Source: an uncultured Bacteroidales bacterium (lineage in GTDB: Bacteria; Bacteroidota; Bacteroidia; Bacteroidales; P3). Taken from it: a stretch of 32,989 nt of DNA. Made by a program: the position numbers and the translations under genes. The first letter of the stretch is position 1. Each line of letters starts with the position of its first letter. The notes below the pieces were generated by a model that did no database searches, had not been told where the DNA came from, and saw only the letters and a program-made list of their open reading frames with translations. Shown here piece after piece: positions 17,162 through 24,963 of the stretch. The stretch is taken from the NCBI GenBank assembly GCA_905236645.1, contig CAJOMZ010000024.1:1-32989 (forward strand). Reading direction: 5' to 3'.

Positions 17162-18186
17162 ACGGCTCGCTGAACATAAAAGAGAATTTCAAGCTGCTGG
17201 AATACAACACCTTCGGCATCGACGCCGTGGCCGCCCGCTACGTGCAGCTCGACACCCTTGCCGACTATGCCGCGCTGGTGCGCTCGGGCCTGCTGCTGAG
17301 GCATCCGTTCTTCGTCCTCGGCGGCGGCAGCAACGTTGTGCTCCCCGACCGCTACGAGGGTACGGTGGTGCATCCTGCCAACAAGGGCATCCGCCTGATA
17401 GACAGGCAGAACGGCGTCTGCCTCGTCGAAGCCGAGGCCGGCGAGGTCTGGGCCAGATTTGTAGACCACTGCATATCCAACGGATGGCACGGGCTTGAAA
17501 ACCTGGCTGGCATCCCGGGCACCGTGGGCGCCGCTCCGGTGCAGAACGTGGGCGCCTACGGCAAAGAGGCCAAGGATGTCGTTGAACGCACGCATATCGT
17601 TGACATAGAGAGCGGTGAAGAGCGATGGGTCGCTGCCGCCGAGTGTCGGTTCGGCTACCGCCGCTCGCGCTTCAAGGACGACTGGCGCAACCGCTTCCTG
17701 ATAGACCGCGTGGTGTTCAGGCTTGCCGACACCTTCGTCCCCGACCTGGGCTACAAGGCATTGGCTACGGCACTGGCCGACAAAGGCTTGCAGCAGCCTA
17801 CGGCCCGCCAACTGGCCGACACCGTGACGGCGGTGAGGGACTCCAAGCTGCCCAACCCCAAGGTGACGGGCAGCGCCGGCAGCTTCTTCAAGAACCCGAT
17901 AGTTTGCGGCGCCGACTATGAGCGCATCAAGGCCGCCTGCCCCGATGTTGTGGCCTACGCCACCGCCGACGGAGGCTACAAGCTGGCAGCAGGCTGGCTG
18001 ATAGAGCGTTGCGGATGGAAAGGCCGCTCGCTGGGCCCCGTGGGGGTCTACGACAAGCAGGCCTTGGTGCTCGTCAACCGCGGCGGCTGCAAGGGCAGCG
18101 ACGTGCGCCGCCTTGCCGACACGATAATTGCCGATGTGGAAGCCCGCTTCGGCGTGAAACTCGAGTGTGAAGCAATATTCGTCTGA
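17158..18186 (+). CDS. murB: UDP-N-acetylenolpyruvoylglucosamine reductase
   Basis: MurB reduces UDP-GlcNAc-enolpyruvate to UDP-MurNAc with NADPH and bound FAD, the second committed step of peptidoglycan synthesis. The 342-residue product shows NTFGID at the start, the FAD-binding VLGGGSNVVLPDRYEG near residue 52, GLENLAGIPGTVGAAPVQNVGAYGKE, the catalytic FGYRRSRFK, and GSAGSFFKNPIV with the proton-donating Ser242. The C-terminal LECEAIF carries the conserved Glu. The Tyr-containing loop marks it as type I (E. coli-like). It is last in the six-gene run and translationally coupled to the CYTH gene. Confidence 0.95.
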   Translation: MNGSLNIKENFKLLEYNTFGIDAVAARYVQLDTLADYAALVRSGLLLRHPFFVLGGGSNVVLPDRYEGTVVHPANKGIRLIDRQNGVCLVEAEAGEVWARFVDHCISNGWHGLENLAGIPGTVGAAPVQNVGAYGKEAKDVVERTHIVDIESGEERWVAAAECRFGYRRSRFKDDWRNRFLIDRVVFRLADTFVPDLGYKALATALADKGLQQPTARQLADTVTAVRDSKLPNPKVTGSAGSFFKNPIVCGADYERIKAACPDVVAYATADGGYKLAAGWLIERCGWKGRSLGPVGVYDKQALVLVNRGGCKGSDVRRLADTIIADVEARFGVKLECEAIFV

Positions 18187-18279
18187 ATATTAAGTAAATA
18201 AACAATCCGACAAGCCACAACCACCGCCTATGCCCCTCGCGCCGACAAATCCGTATCCGCTCCATACCAACTCCGGTCG

Positions 18280-18369
18280 TTGTACAATATATGTACAATA
18301 CTTGTACAATACTTGTACAATTGGTAAACGTACAAATATTGTACAAGTATTGTACATATATTGGGTACC
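18280..18369. repeat. 11-bp TTGTACAATAC repeat array forming a 34-bp inverted repeat (array 2)
   Basis: Four adjoining 11-bp units occupy 18280-18323 (TTGTACAATAT, ATGTACAATAC, TTGTACAATAC, TTGTACAATTG). After a shift the 11-bp rhythm resumes at 18324-18367, with GTACA at 18330, 18341 and 18352. Left arm 18285-18318 and right arm 18330-18363 are complementary at 33 of 34 positions, with an 11-nt loop. GGTACC closes the array at 18364-18369. It lies in the 287-bp spacer between murB and the gene at 18474. No T-tract follows, so it is not an ordinary terminator. Nothing else is recognisable in that spacer. Confidence 0.85.
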
Positions 18370-18473
18370 TTGAAGGCTTGAGGATGAGGCGGTTATGAAA
18401 CGGTGCAAAAACGGGCCGAAAACGGACGATTTTTGAAGAGAAATTAATGACAATCAATTAAATATACAGAAAT

Positions 18474-19082
18474 ATGCACGATGTGAACGAATTTTGGAAC
18501 TGGTTTTCCGACAACAATGAGCGGCTGACGATGCTCGGCGACCTGGACGAGAAGGGGCAGCAGTCGCTGTTGGACGAGTTGCAGGAGCGGCTCGAAGCCT
18601 ATTGCGAGGGCTTGACCTACGAGATGGGCGAGCCTACGCCCTCGGGCCGCACGCTGACTTTCTCGGCCGAAGGCGATATGGACCTGTTCCGCTATGTGGT
18701 GGAGCTTGTCGACAATGCCCCCGACCTCGACTGGTGGGAGTTTGTGGCTTTCAAGCAGCCTAAGGGCACCGACCTGAAGGTGACCTTCGACAAGTACCGC
18801 TTCGAGACCAAGCAGATGTATTTTATGCAGCTCGAGAGCGAGGAAGAGCCTGATATTCTGGGCATCCGAGTGGCGCTGCCTGACCCTGTGGCCGACGACG
18901 ACGACCAGCTGGTGGGCGTGTACGTTACGCTGGAGGCTATGATTGGCGAGTTCGACTGCTCGACGCTGATAGGCTACCTCGACACTTGCGCCGTTCCACC
19001 CGAGCCCTTCAAGGCCGGATTCCGCCCGTTGGACGATTTCCCGGAGTTCGTGGAGTGGTTCAAAAAGCAACGCGAGAAATAA
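18474..19082 (+). CDS. Hypothetical acidic cytoplasmic protein (DUF695-like)
   Basis: The 202-residue product has no signal peptide or membrane helix and is rich in acidic residues and tryptophan. Its opening (FWNWFSDNNERL), the midpoint APDLDWWEFVAFKQPKG and the alternating strands that follow look like the DUF695-type proteins of unknown function; I hold this assignment loosely. The first half is helical (LDELQERLEAYCEGL). The last part, FPEFVEWFKKQREK, is again helical. It stands alone, between the array at 18280-18369 and purA. A GATTTTTG about 50 bases before the start could be a weak -7 box. Confidence 0.65.
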   Translation: MHDVNEFWNWFSDNNERLTMLGDLDEKGQQSLLDELQERLEAYCEGLTYEMGEPTPSGRTLTFSAEGDMDLFRYVVELVDNAPDLDWWEFVAFKQPKGTDLKVTFDKYRFETKQMYFMQLESEEEPDILGIRVALPDPVADDDDQLVGVYVTLEAMIGEFDCSTLIGYLDTCAVPPEPFKAGFRPLDDFPEFVEWFKKQREK

Positions 19083-19104
19083 TTTTTTATCCAAAAGGGT
19101 GGAA

Positions 19105-19128
19105 ATACGAAAATTTTTCGTATCTTCG
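19105..19128 (+). promoter_or_regulatory. Palindrome overlapping a -7 box ahead of purA
   Basis: ATACGAAAA (19105-19113) and TTTTCGTAT (19115-19123) form a perfect 9-bp inverted repeat around one central base. Its right end overlaps TATCTTCG (19121-19128), a one-mismatch TAnnTTTG -7 box about 80 bases before purA. An operator bound by a dimeric repressor would have this form. The tight centre makes an RNA hairpin unlikely. Confidence 0.45.
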
Positions 19129-19208
19129 TGACGTTTTTCGGGCGGTGCGCAAGACCGTTCGAGGCGTGTATGTGTTTTAAACAGAATGAAATATAAAAAA
19201 ATACAGAA

Positions 19209-20504
19209 ATGAGTAAAGTGGATGTTTTGTTAGGATTGCAGTGGGGCGACGAAGGAAAAGGCAAGATTGTCGACGTACTGACGCCCGGATACGATGTCAT
19301 AGCCCGCTTCCAGGGCGGCCCCAACGCGGGCCATACCCTCGAGTTCAATGGCATAAAGCACGTGCTCCATATCATTCCGTCCGGCATCTTTCACAAGGAA
19401 AAGCTTAATGTGATAGGCAACGGCGTGCTCATCGAGCCGGCTATATTCAAGGGCGAGATAGAGGCTCTGCGCGAGAAGGGGGTGGAGCCGACCGAGAATC
19501 TCTATGTCTCGAAGAAGGCTCACCTGATTCTGCCTTCGCACAGGCTGCTCGACGCCGCCAACGAGCAGGCCAAGGGCAACGCCAAGATCGGCTCGACGCT
19601 GAAGGGCATCGGCCCGGCCTATACCGACAAGATTGCCCGTACAGGCATCCGTGTGGGCGACATACTGGAGTTCGACTTCCGCGAGAAATACCAACTGCTT
19701 AAGTTTCAGCATATCCAGATTGCCAAGATGTTGAAGTTCGACATCGACGCGTTCCGCATCAATAATATGACGCTCGACGAGTATGAGGTGGAATGGATGG
19801 AGTCGCTCGAGACGCTGCGCAAGTTCAAACTGATTAACAGTGAGTATTTTATCAACCAGTGCCTGAAGGATGGCAAGAAGGTTCTGGCCGAGGGCGCCCA
19901 AGGCTCGATGCTCGACATCGACTTCGGCTCGTACCCGTTCGTCACATCGTCGTCGACCATCACGGCCGGCGTCTGCACCGGACTGGGCGTGGCCCCGTCG
20001 TCGATAGGGCGCGTGATGGGCATCACCAAGGCTTATTGCACCCGCGTCGGCGCGGGTCCCTTCCCGACAGAGCTGTTCGACGCCACGGGGCGCACATTGT
20101 GTGAGATAGGCCACGAATACGGCGCCACGACGGGCCGCTCGCGCCGCTGCGGATGGATCGACATTCCGGCGCTGCGCTATGCCTGTATGCTCAACGGCGT
20201 GACCGACCTGATTGTCACCAAGCCTGACGTGATGAACGATTTCGACGAGGTGAAGATGTGCACCGACTATGTCATCGACGACCGCGAGACTGACGAGATT
20301 CCCTTCGAGTTCAACGAGGTGGAAATCAGGCCTAAGCTGCAGTCGTTCATCGGCTGGAAGCAGAGTCTTGCCGGCGTTGCCAAATATGATGATTTGCCGG
20401 CGCCGCTGCAGGCCTATCTGTCTGCCATCGAGCTGCATACGGGTGTGCGCATTATGGCTGTGTCGGTAAGCCCCGACCGCAAGGACGTGCTGTTCAGAGA
20501 CTGA
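19209..20504 (+). CDS. purA: Adenylosuccinate synthetase
   Basis: PurA joins aspartate to IMP with GTP, the first of two steps from IMP to AMP. The 431-residue product begins MSKVDVLLGLQWGDEGKGKIVD, containing the GTP-loop and catalytic Asp, followed by FQGGPNAGHTLEFNG with the catalytic His, GSTLKGIGPAYTDK, the IMP-binding EGAQGSMLDIDFGSYPFVTSS, and RVGAGPFPTEL and ATTGRSRRCGWID. Length and all signature motifs are those of the family. The start ATG follows an AT-rich leader. An inverted repeat at 19105-19123 may regulate it. No other purine genes are nearby, as is common in Bacteroidetes. Confidence 0.96.
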   Translation: MSKVDVLLGLQWGDEGKGKIVDVLTPGYDVIARFQGGPNAGHTLEFNGIKHVLHIIPSGIFHKEKLNVIGNGVLIEPAIFKGEIEALREKGVEPTENLYVSKKAHLILPSHRLLDAANEQAKGNAKIGSTLKGIGPAYTDKIARTGIRVGDILEFDFREKYQLLKFQHIQIAKMLKFDIDAFRINNMTLDEYEVEWMESLETLRKFKLINSEYFINQCLKDGKKVLAEGAQGSMLDIDFGSYPFVTSSSTITAGVCTGLGVAPSSIGRVMGITKAYCTRVGAGPFPTELFDATGRTLCEIGHEYGATTGRSRRCGWIDIPALRYACMLNGVTDLIVTKPDVMNDFDEVKMCTDYVIDDRETDEIPFEFNEVEIRPKLQSFIGWKQSLAGVAKYDDLPAPLQAYLSAIELHTGVRIMAVSVSPDRKDVLFRD

Positions 20505-20638
20505 TTTGTGCCTGTTTTGAAACCATTTTGTTTTTTTGCCGTATAATATTTTTAACATTTCAACGTTAACGACAAAAACGGGTGGCAGATGCAATAAAAT
20601 GCCGCCGAAGACGACTAAATAGAAAAAATGATGCAAAA

Positions 20639-21682
20639 ATGAAAAGATTTGTTCTTGTAGCATTGATGTGCCTGCCCCTGCTTGCAACGGCACAGACGAA
20701 AGTGAAAGAGACCGACGTTCCGAAGTCGGTTCTGCTTTCGCTCGAGAAAACATACGAGTCCTATAAGGTCAAGACCTGGTATCAGGCTCCGGGGCAGTAT
20801 ATTGCGGACTTTGTCACCGACGGGCAGAACGGACGCTGCTACTTCACGGCCAACGGCGACTGGCAGTACAGCTCGTTCCCCGTGGCGCTGGAGGAGTGCC
20901 CGACGATGATGAACACTTATTTCGTCAACAACTACCCGGGCTATCGCATCAAGAGCACCGAATATGTCGAGGAGATGAGCGGCGACAACTATTACCGTAT
21001 GGTGATAGTGAAGAAGGGCCTTGGCTCGACCGACTGTGAGATGATTTTCGACACTCGCGGCAAGCTGCAGCGCTCTACGGCTCCCGACCCGGATGTGGTG
21101 AAGAAAGACTACTATACCCACTCGAACCCCGAGGACGTGAGCAGCGATGAGGAGACTTCCAAGACCAAGAAGTCGAACAAGAAACGCTCCAAGCCGGTTG
21201 AGGATGTGCCTGTAATCGAGGCTTTTGAACCGTCGCAGGCTATCGCTGCCAACTTCGCCAAGCGCTATCCCGCCACACGCCTCAGCGCCGGCCCCGACTG
21301 GTACGAGCGTTCGGGCGACGAGTGCGTGGCCTACTACGCCAACAACCAGAAGAACAAGTTTGAGGCTGTCTACAGTATGAGCGAGGAAAAACTCGTAAAG
21401 ACTGGCAAAGTGCTTGCCAAGGAACGCTACACGAGCGCCATCCTCAAGTACCTCAACGAGAAGTATAAAGGCGAGAAATACCGCGTCGAAAAGATGGTGG
21501 TGTATGAGTACGACGCCAAGTACCGCGGCGCTGACGGCAAGAAGCCGAAACCCTATACCTATGTGGTTGTCAGCCAGAAAGGTTCGGGCCACTCGCTGAA
21601 ATACACCCGTATGGAGTTCGACAATACCGGTAAGTTCACCGGCCTCCTCGCCCAGCCCCTCGACCCGCGAGACGTGCAGTAA
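20639..21682 (+). CDS. Secreted protein with PepSY-like (DUF2874) repeats
   Basis: The 347-residue product starts with a signal peptide (MKRFVLVALMCLPLLATAQ) and no lipobox, so it is periplasmic or exported. The mature part carries repeated modules of the PepSY-like/BLIP-like type, with the pattern of a helix (VPKSVLLSLEKTYES), then W-Y strands (KTWYQAPGQYIADF) and a DxxG turn. A second helix-strand unit begins PTMMNTYFVNNYPGY, a third after a basic linker (KTKKSNKKRSKP) at about AFEPSQAIAANFAKRYP, and a fourth at LKYLNEKYKGEKYRVE. Such proteins are common in gut Bacteroidales and have no known reaction. I chose the ATG at 20639 because an upstream in-frame ATG at 20582 would place 19 charged residues before the signal peptide. 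Confidence 0.8.
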   Translation: MKRFVLVALMCLPLLATAQTKVKETDVPKSVLLSLEKTYESYKVKTWYQAPGQYIADFVTDGQNGRCYFTANGDWQYSSFPVALEECPTMMNTYFVNNYPGYRIKSTEYVEEMSGDNYYRMVIVKKGLGSTDCEMIFDTRGKLQRSTAPDPDVVKKDYYTHSNPEDVSSDEETSKTKKSNKKRSKPVEDVPVIEAFEPSQAIAANFAKRYPATRLSAGPDWYERSGDECVAYYANNQKNKFEAVYSMSEEKLVKTGKVLAKERYTSAILKYLNEKYKGEKYRVEKMVVYEYDAKYRGADGKKPKPYTYVVVSQKGSGHSLKYTRMEFDNTGKFTGLLAQPLDPRDVQ

Positions 21683-21700
21683 GATATAGTTACAAATAAT

Positions 21701-21738
21701 AACGGAGGACAAATATTATATTGCCTTCCGTTTTTTGT
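21701..21738 (+). terminator. Rho-independent terminator after the PepSY-like gene
   Basis: AACGGAGGACAA and TTGCCTTCCGTT pair imperfectly around an AT loop and are followed by TTTTTTG. It begins 18 bases after the stop codon. The spacer that follows (21739-21830) is very AT-rich and holds nothing I can name. Confidence 0.65.
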
Positions 21739-21830
21739 TTGTATAAGATGTCGACAACAGATAATATGTATATATATAACAATTAATTAATAGATGTTAA
21801 TGTAAAAAAGACAGAATATAATTAAATATA

Positions 21831-22019
21831 ATAGCGATTCGTGCTATTCTTGACTACCAAATTTCCACATCGTCCTCGTTAACGAGGCAAACAATGCAAG
21901 AATAGGTCAACGAAGCGTCGTTCATCGGCGTGGAATGACTTAGTTTGCATTGTAGGGCGTGGAAACCCTGGTAGTCAGACAGAGATACGTTCCACGCTAT
22001 TTTTATACACTCCACGCCC
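21831..22019 (+). other. Structured intergenic element ahead of the sigma operon (copy 1 of a repeat)
   Basis: This segment is dense in complementary pieces. ATAGC/GCTAT form a hairpin at 21831-21847, CCTCG-TTAA-CGAGG a second at 21874-21887. GACTACC (21852-21858) pairs with GGTAGTC (21970-21976) and, nested inside, TTTCCAC (21862-21868) pairs with GTGGAAA (21959-21965). ACAATGCAA (21891-21899) pairs with TTGCATTGT (21945-21953). CTATTCTTG (21844-21852) can instead pair with CAAGAATAG (21897-21905). The first 38 bases recur at 28860-28897. Four GGCGTGGA-type boxes, two in each orientation, lie at 21927, 21956, 21990 and 22011. It may be a regulatory leader, a small RNA or an inserted repeat. 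I know no named RNA family that it matches. Confidence 0.6.
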
Positions 22020-22020
22020 G

Positions 22021-22599
22021 ATGAAAAGCTTTGCTAAATATCGCTATACTACTGACCAACAGTTTGTCGCCGACCTTATTGCCAACGACAGCAAAGCCTT
22101 GGAGTGTTTGCTTTACGATAGATTTAGCTCCCTACTTCGTCTCAATGCTATGAAGGCTGCACCTAATGTGGCTGTTGACGACCTTATCCAAGAACTCTAC
22201 TTATACCTCAGTGCCGACAAATGGTCACGTTTAATGAAATACGACCCTTCGTTGCCTTTTGAGCGTTGGCTTTCAGTGGTCTCTTATCGGTTCTTCAAAG
22301 ATTTTTCACTTCGGATGATAGATTCCCGTCGCCAAATCCCTATTACCAATATAGAAGACCAACAACTGTTCAATGCAGGAACGACACAGATGAACCATAT
22401 TATGATGGATATAAGGAAAGGATTTGGCGAACTGGAGCCCCCACGTGACCGCGAGATACTCACCGCTCTCATCCTTCACGATGAGGAGCCCCAAGAGGTA
22501 GCCAACCGCTACAACGTCACTGTGGATAACCTTTATAATATCAAGCGGAGAGCATTGGCAAAATTGATACAGAAACATTTGAAGGATTATGCAAGTTAA
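22021..22599 (+). CDS. RNA polymerase sigma factor, ECF-like (sigma-70 family)
   Basis: The 192-residue product has the two-domain ECF layout. Region 2 covers about residues 15-105, with LIANDSKALECLLYDRFSSLL, DDLIQELYLYL and PFERWLSVVSYRFFKDFSLR, which lies where the -10 recognition helix is expected. Region 4 covers about 130-190, with REILTALILHDEEPQEVANRYNVTVDNLYNIKRRALAKL, a helix-turn-helix. It would direct RNA polymerase to its own promoters, usually including its own operon. The next gene overlaps it by 11 bases and encodes a probable membrane anti-sigma protein. The GGCGTGGA boxes just before its start are candidate autoregulatory sites. Start ATG at 22021. Confidence 0.88.
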   Translation: MKSFAKYRYTTDQQFVADLIANDSKALECLLYDRFSSLLRLNAMKAAPNVAVDDLIQELYLYLSADKWSRLMKYDPSLPFERWLSVVSYRFFKDFSLRMIDSRRQIPITNIEDQQLFNAGTTQMNHIMMDIRKGFGELEPPRDREILTALILHDEEPQEVANRYNVTVDNLYNIKRRALAKLIQKHLKDYAS

Positions 22600-22936
22600 A
22601 GTGACAGATGAGATGATTGCCCGCTATTTAAGCGGCAAAGCCACCCCTGAAGAGGAGTCGGCAGTGCTTGACTATATGTCCGAAAATGACGAGCGCCTTG
22701 AAGACTTGCTTGCTATGTCGGCTTCAGTGGAGCAGTGTAAGGAAACGAAGCAGCGGCAAAAGGTTCGCTCTCTTTGGCAAGTGTCCTCTGCTGTCGCCAG
22801 TATGATTTTGCTTATAGGTGTAGGTATCACTCTTTGGCATTCCAACCAGTCGGAACGAGAAATAGGCTTTGAACTTGCACCCGCTTATGCTGAACAAGAT
22901 AGTGTCATGGTAATGGAAATGGAGGATGTTTTATGA
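22589..22936 (+). CDS. Probable membrane-bound anti-sigma factor
   Basis: A 115-residue protein overlaps the sigma gene by 11 bases. Its first 45 residues (EMIARYLSGKATPEEESAVLDYMSENDERLEDLLAM) look like the N-terminal helical domain of Bacteroidetes FecR/anti-sigma proteins, in which this part holds the sigma factor. One membrane helix follows at about 68-84 (VSSAVASMILLIGVGITLW), and a short 30-residue outer part ends the protein. There is no FecR sensor domain, so the periplasmic side is much shorter than in FecR. The signal may therefore come through another product of the operon. Family membership is inferred from the sequence pattern and from position. Confidence 0.7.
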   Translation: MQVKVTDEMIARYLSGKATPEEESAVLDYMSENDERLEDLLAMSASVEQCKETKQRQKVRSLWQVSSAVASMILLIGVGITLWHSNQSEREIGFELAPAYAEQDSVMVMEMEDVL

Positions 22937-24381
22937 GAAAAGTATTATACATCTTGGTAATTATCTGTGCCTATCTGAATGTCGATTCGGTATCTGCACA
23001 AGTTGTGCCTGACAACTACAGACAGCAGAGGCAACAAGAGTATCAGGATTTCAAAGACTCTATTCACGACAACTTCTTGCGTTATCTGCAGCATCTTTGG
23101 ACAGAATACCAACTATTCTCAGGAGAATCCTCTCCACGCAGCGTCAAGCCTGTTGAGCAGCCACAACTTGACACGATGGAATCGGGCGATACCCTCAAGA
23201 CAGACACACAGTTACCTTATGGACAGCAGACAGACATACAGAATGTGGGAGCCGTAGAGTATCTACCTCCTGCAAGCATTGCAGACATTCAAAAACGCAA
23301 CTATATGGTGCGGTTTTACGGCAAGGAATTGACTATAACTTTACCAGAGAATGTCGCTAATGAAAAACTCGACGGCATACGGGAGAAACAGGTGGCACGC
23401 TATTGGAAGAAGTTGATAAACAATCACGCCGACCAGTGCCTTGCTTCGCTTGACCAACAGCGCCGTAATCTATACCTTTGTGATTGGGGTCTTTTCGACC
23501 TCATCCGTCATTTATCCGCAGTTGTCTATCCTGGTCAAGTGAACGAGCAGGCGGCGCTTTCGGTATATTTGCTGGATGCAATGCACTATGATGCACGTGT
23601 GGGGCGTATGGACGACCGTCTCGTGATGCTTGTCAATACAGGCAGCCGCCTCTACGATATTCCTTATGTGGAGATTGACACCGTGCGTTACTATGCCTTT
23701 GGCCAATTACCTCGCAAAGGGAGACTTCATACTTATGATCGTCAGATGGCAAGTGCCGACCGACCTATCGATATGAACCTTTATTATTCGCCGCGTCTCG
23801 GTGGTGCATTGTCACCCAAGACATATAGTTATACGCTCTTAGGTCGTAAGGTGAGTTTGCGTGTCAATCAGCCTTTGATGGATTTCTATGCCCATCATCC
23901 GCAGACGGAACTTGCCGTCTATGCCAATGCCACAATGGAGGAGGCTTTTGCAGCTGCTGTTGAGCGTGAGCTACGGCCTTTTGTCGAAAAACAAAGCCCT
24001 GTGGATGCACTGAACAATCTGCTTGAATTTATGCAGCAGGGGTTTGTATATCAAACCGACAGCAAGCAGTTCGGGCGAGAGAAAAACTTCTTCTGTGAGG
24101 AGAACTTTTACTATCCAGCCAACGACTGTGAGGATAGGGCTGTCCTTTTTGCCCGAATGGTAAAAGTGCTTCTGGGGTATGACGTAGTGCTGCTGGAGTA
24201 TACCGACCACGTGGCTACAGCGGTGCATATTCCCGGAAGAAAGGTTCGCGGTCAACACATCGACCTGCAAGGGAAAAGATATGTGGTATGTGACCCCACT
24301 TGTCTCGGAGCCTCTGTCGGTGACCTCAGTCAGAAGTATCGTAATAAGAAAGCAAAAATTATAATAATTAAAAATTCATAG
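22933..24381 (+). CDS. Exported transglutaminase-like cysteine protease-fold protein
   Basis: The 482-residue product has a signal peptide (MRKVLYILVIICAYLNVDSVSAQ), a variable middle region, and a C-terminal transglutaminase-like core. NDCEDRAVLFARMVKVLLGYDVVLL carries Cys399, ATAVHIPG carries His432, and VVCDPTCLGASVG carries Asp454, the expected Cys-His-Asp order. Such proteins are usually periplasmic peptidases or cross-linking enzymes. DCEDRAV is the form seen in bacterial transglutaminase-like proteins. It overlaps the anti-sigma gene by ATGA and is followed 2 bases later by a lipoprotein gene. In this operon it may act on envelope proteins or release the anti-sigma protein; that is only a hypothesis. 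Confidence 0.78.
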   Translation: MRKVLYILVIICAYLNVDSVSAQVVPDNYRQQRQQEYQDFKDSIHDNFLRYLQHLWTEYQLFSGESSPRSVKPVEQPQLDTMESGDTLKTDTQLPYGQQTDIQNVGAVEYLPPASIADIQKRNYMVRFYGKELTITLPENVANEKLDGIREKQVARYWKKLINNHADQCLASLDQQRRNLYLCDWGLFDLIRHLSAVVYPGQVNEQAALSVYLLDAMHYDARVGRMDDRLVMLVNTGSRLYDIPYVEIDTVRYYAFGQLPRKGRLHTYDRQMASADRPIDMNLYYSPRLGGALSPKTYSYTLLGRKVSLRVNQPLMDFYAHHPQTELAVYANATMEEAFAAAVERELRPFVEKQSPVDALNNLLEFMQQGFVYQTDSKQFGREKNFFCEENFYYPANDCEDRAVLFARMVKVLLGYDVVLLEYTDHVATAVHIPGRKVRGQHIDLQGKRYVVCDPTCLGASVGDLSQKYRNKKAKIIIIKNS

Positions 24382-24383
24382 AG

Positions 24384-24950
24384 ATGAAACGTACTGTTAT
24401 TCTTATGGCCACTGTGTCCACAATGATGCTCTTTGGAGCCTGCAAAAGTAACAAACCTATTACACAGGAACAGATAGGCAATAAAGAAATAGAATTGCCG
24501 TGTTCGGGCTATGACAGAGACACTGAAGATTATTTTGGTGGCAGCGGCATCGGCGAGAATGTCAATATGCAGAATGCCCGTCTGACAGCTCTCAATGCCG
24601 CCAAGAGTATGATTAATGCCAAAATCGGTGGTCTTGCCAAAGGCCTTGCTACCGACTATGTTCGCTCACAGGGCGGTGCAGCACAGCAAGACGATGTGCA
24701 ACGTATTGCAGAACGTGAAATAACACAGGTGGTTGAGCGTTTGCTTAACGATGCCGAGCAGGTCTGCGAGAAGATGTACCAGACACCCAACGGCACCTAC
24801 CAGAGTCATATCGCCATTCGTATCTCCAAGAAAGAGCTTGCCAACAATATGGCCACCGCCCTCAGCGACGACCAAAAGCTTGAGGGTATGTTCCACCGCG
24901 ACCAGTTCCGTAAGTGGGCTGAAGAGTATATGAAGAATTTCAAGAATTGA
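24384..24950 (+). CDS. Lipoprotein, LPP20-like
   Basis: The 188-residue product begins MKRTVILMATVSTMMLFGAC, a lipoprotein signal peptide. A run of small residues (ENVNMQNARLTALNAAKSMINAKIGGLAKGLATDY) resembles the LPP20/FlgT-N type domain, in which N-A-R-x-x-A-L-x-A-A is common in proteins that turn over partial envelope stresses or flagellar-like structures; no function is known here. Two cysteines outside the lipobox (ELPCSGYD and EQVCEKMY) might form a disulfide. It starts 2 bases after the transglutaminase-like gene and lies 13 bases before the next one, so it belongs to the sigma operon. Confidence 0.65.
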   Translation: MKRTVILMATVSTMMLFGACKSNKPITQEQIGNKEIELPCSGYDRDTEDYFGGSGIGENVNMQNARLTALNAAKSMINAKIGGLAKGLATDYVRSQGGAAQQDDVQRIAEREITQVVERLLNDAEQVCEKMYQTPNGTYQSHIAIRISKKELANNMATALSDDQKLEGMFHRDQFRKWAEEYMKNFKN

Positions 24951-24963
24951 AAGTGGGAAGTCA

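Noticed and set aside
18280-18369. Short CRISPR-like array
   Set aside because: The units are contiguous 11-mers without spacers, and the array turns round on itself. CRISPR repeats are longer and separated by unique spacers.
19230-20753. 507-codon minus-strand open frame opposite purA
   Set aside because: It lies opposite a fully intact purA and has a low-complexity, His/Arg/Val-rich composition typical of antisense frames.
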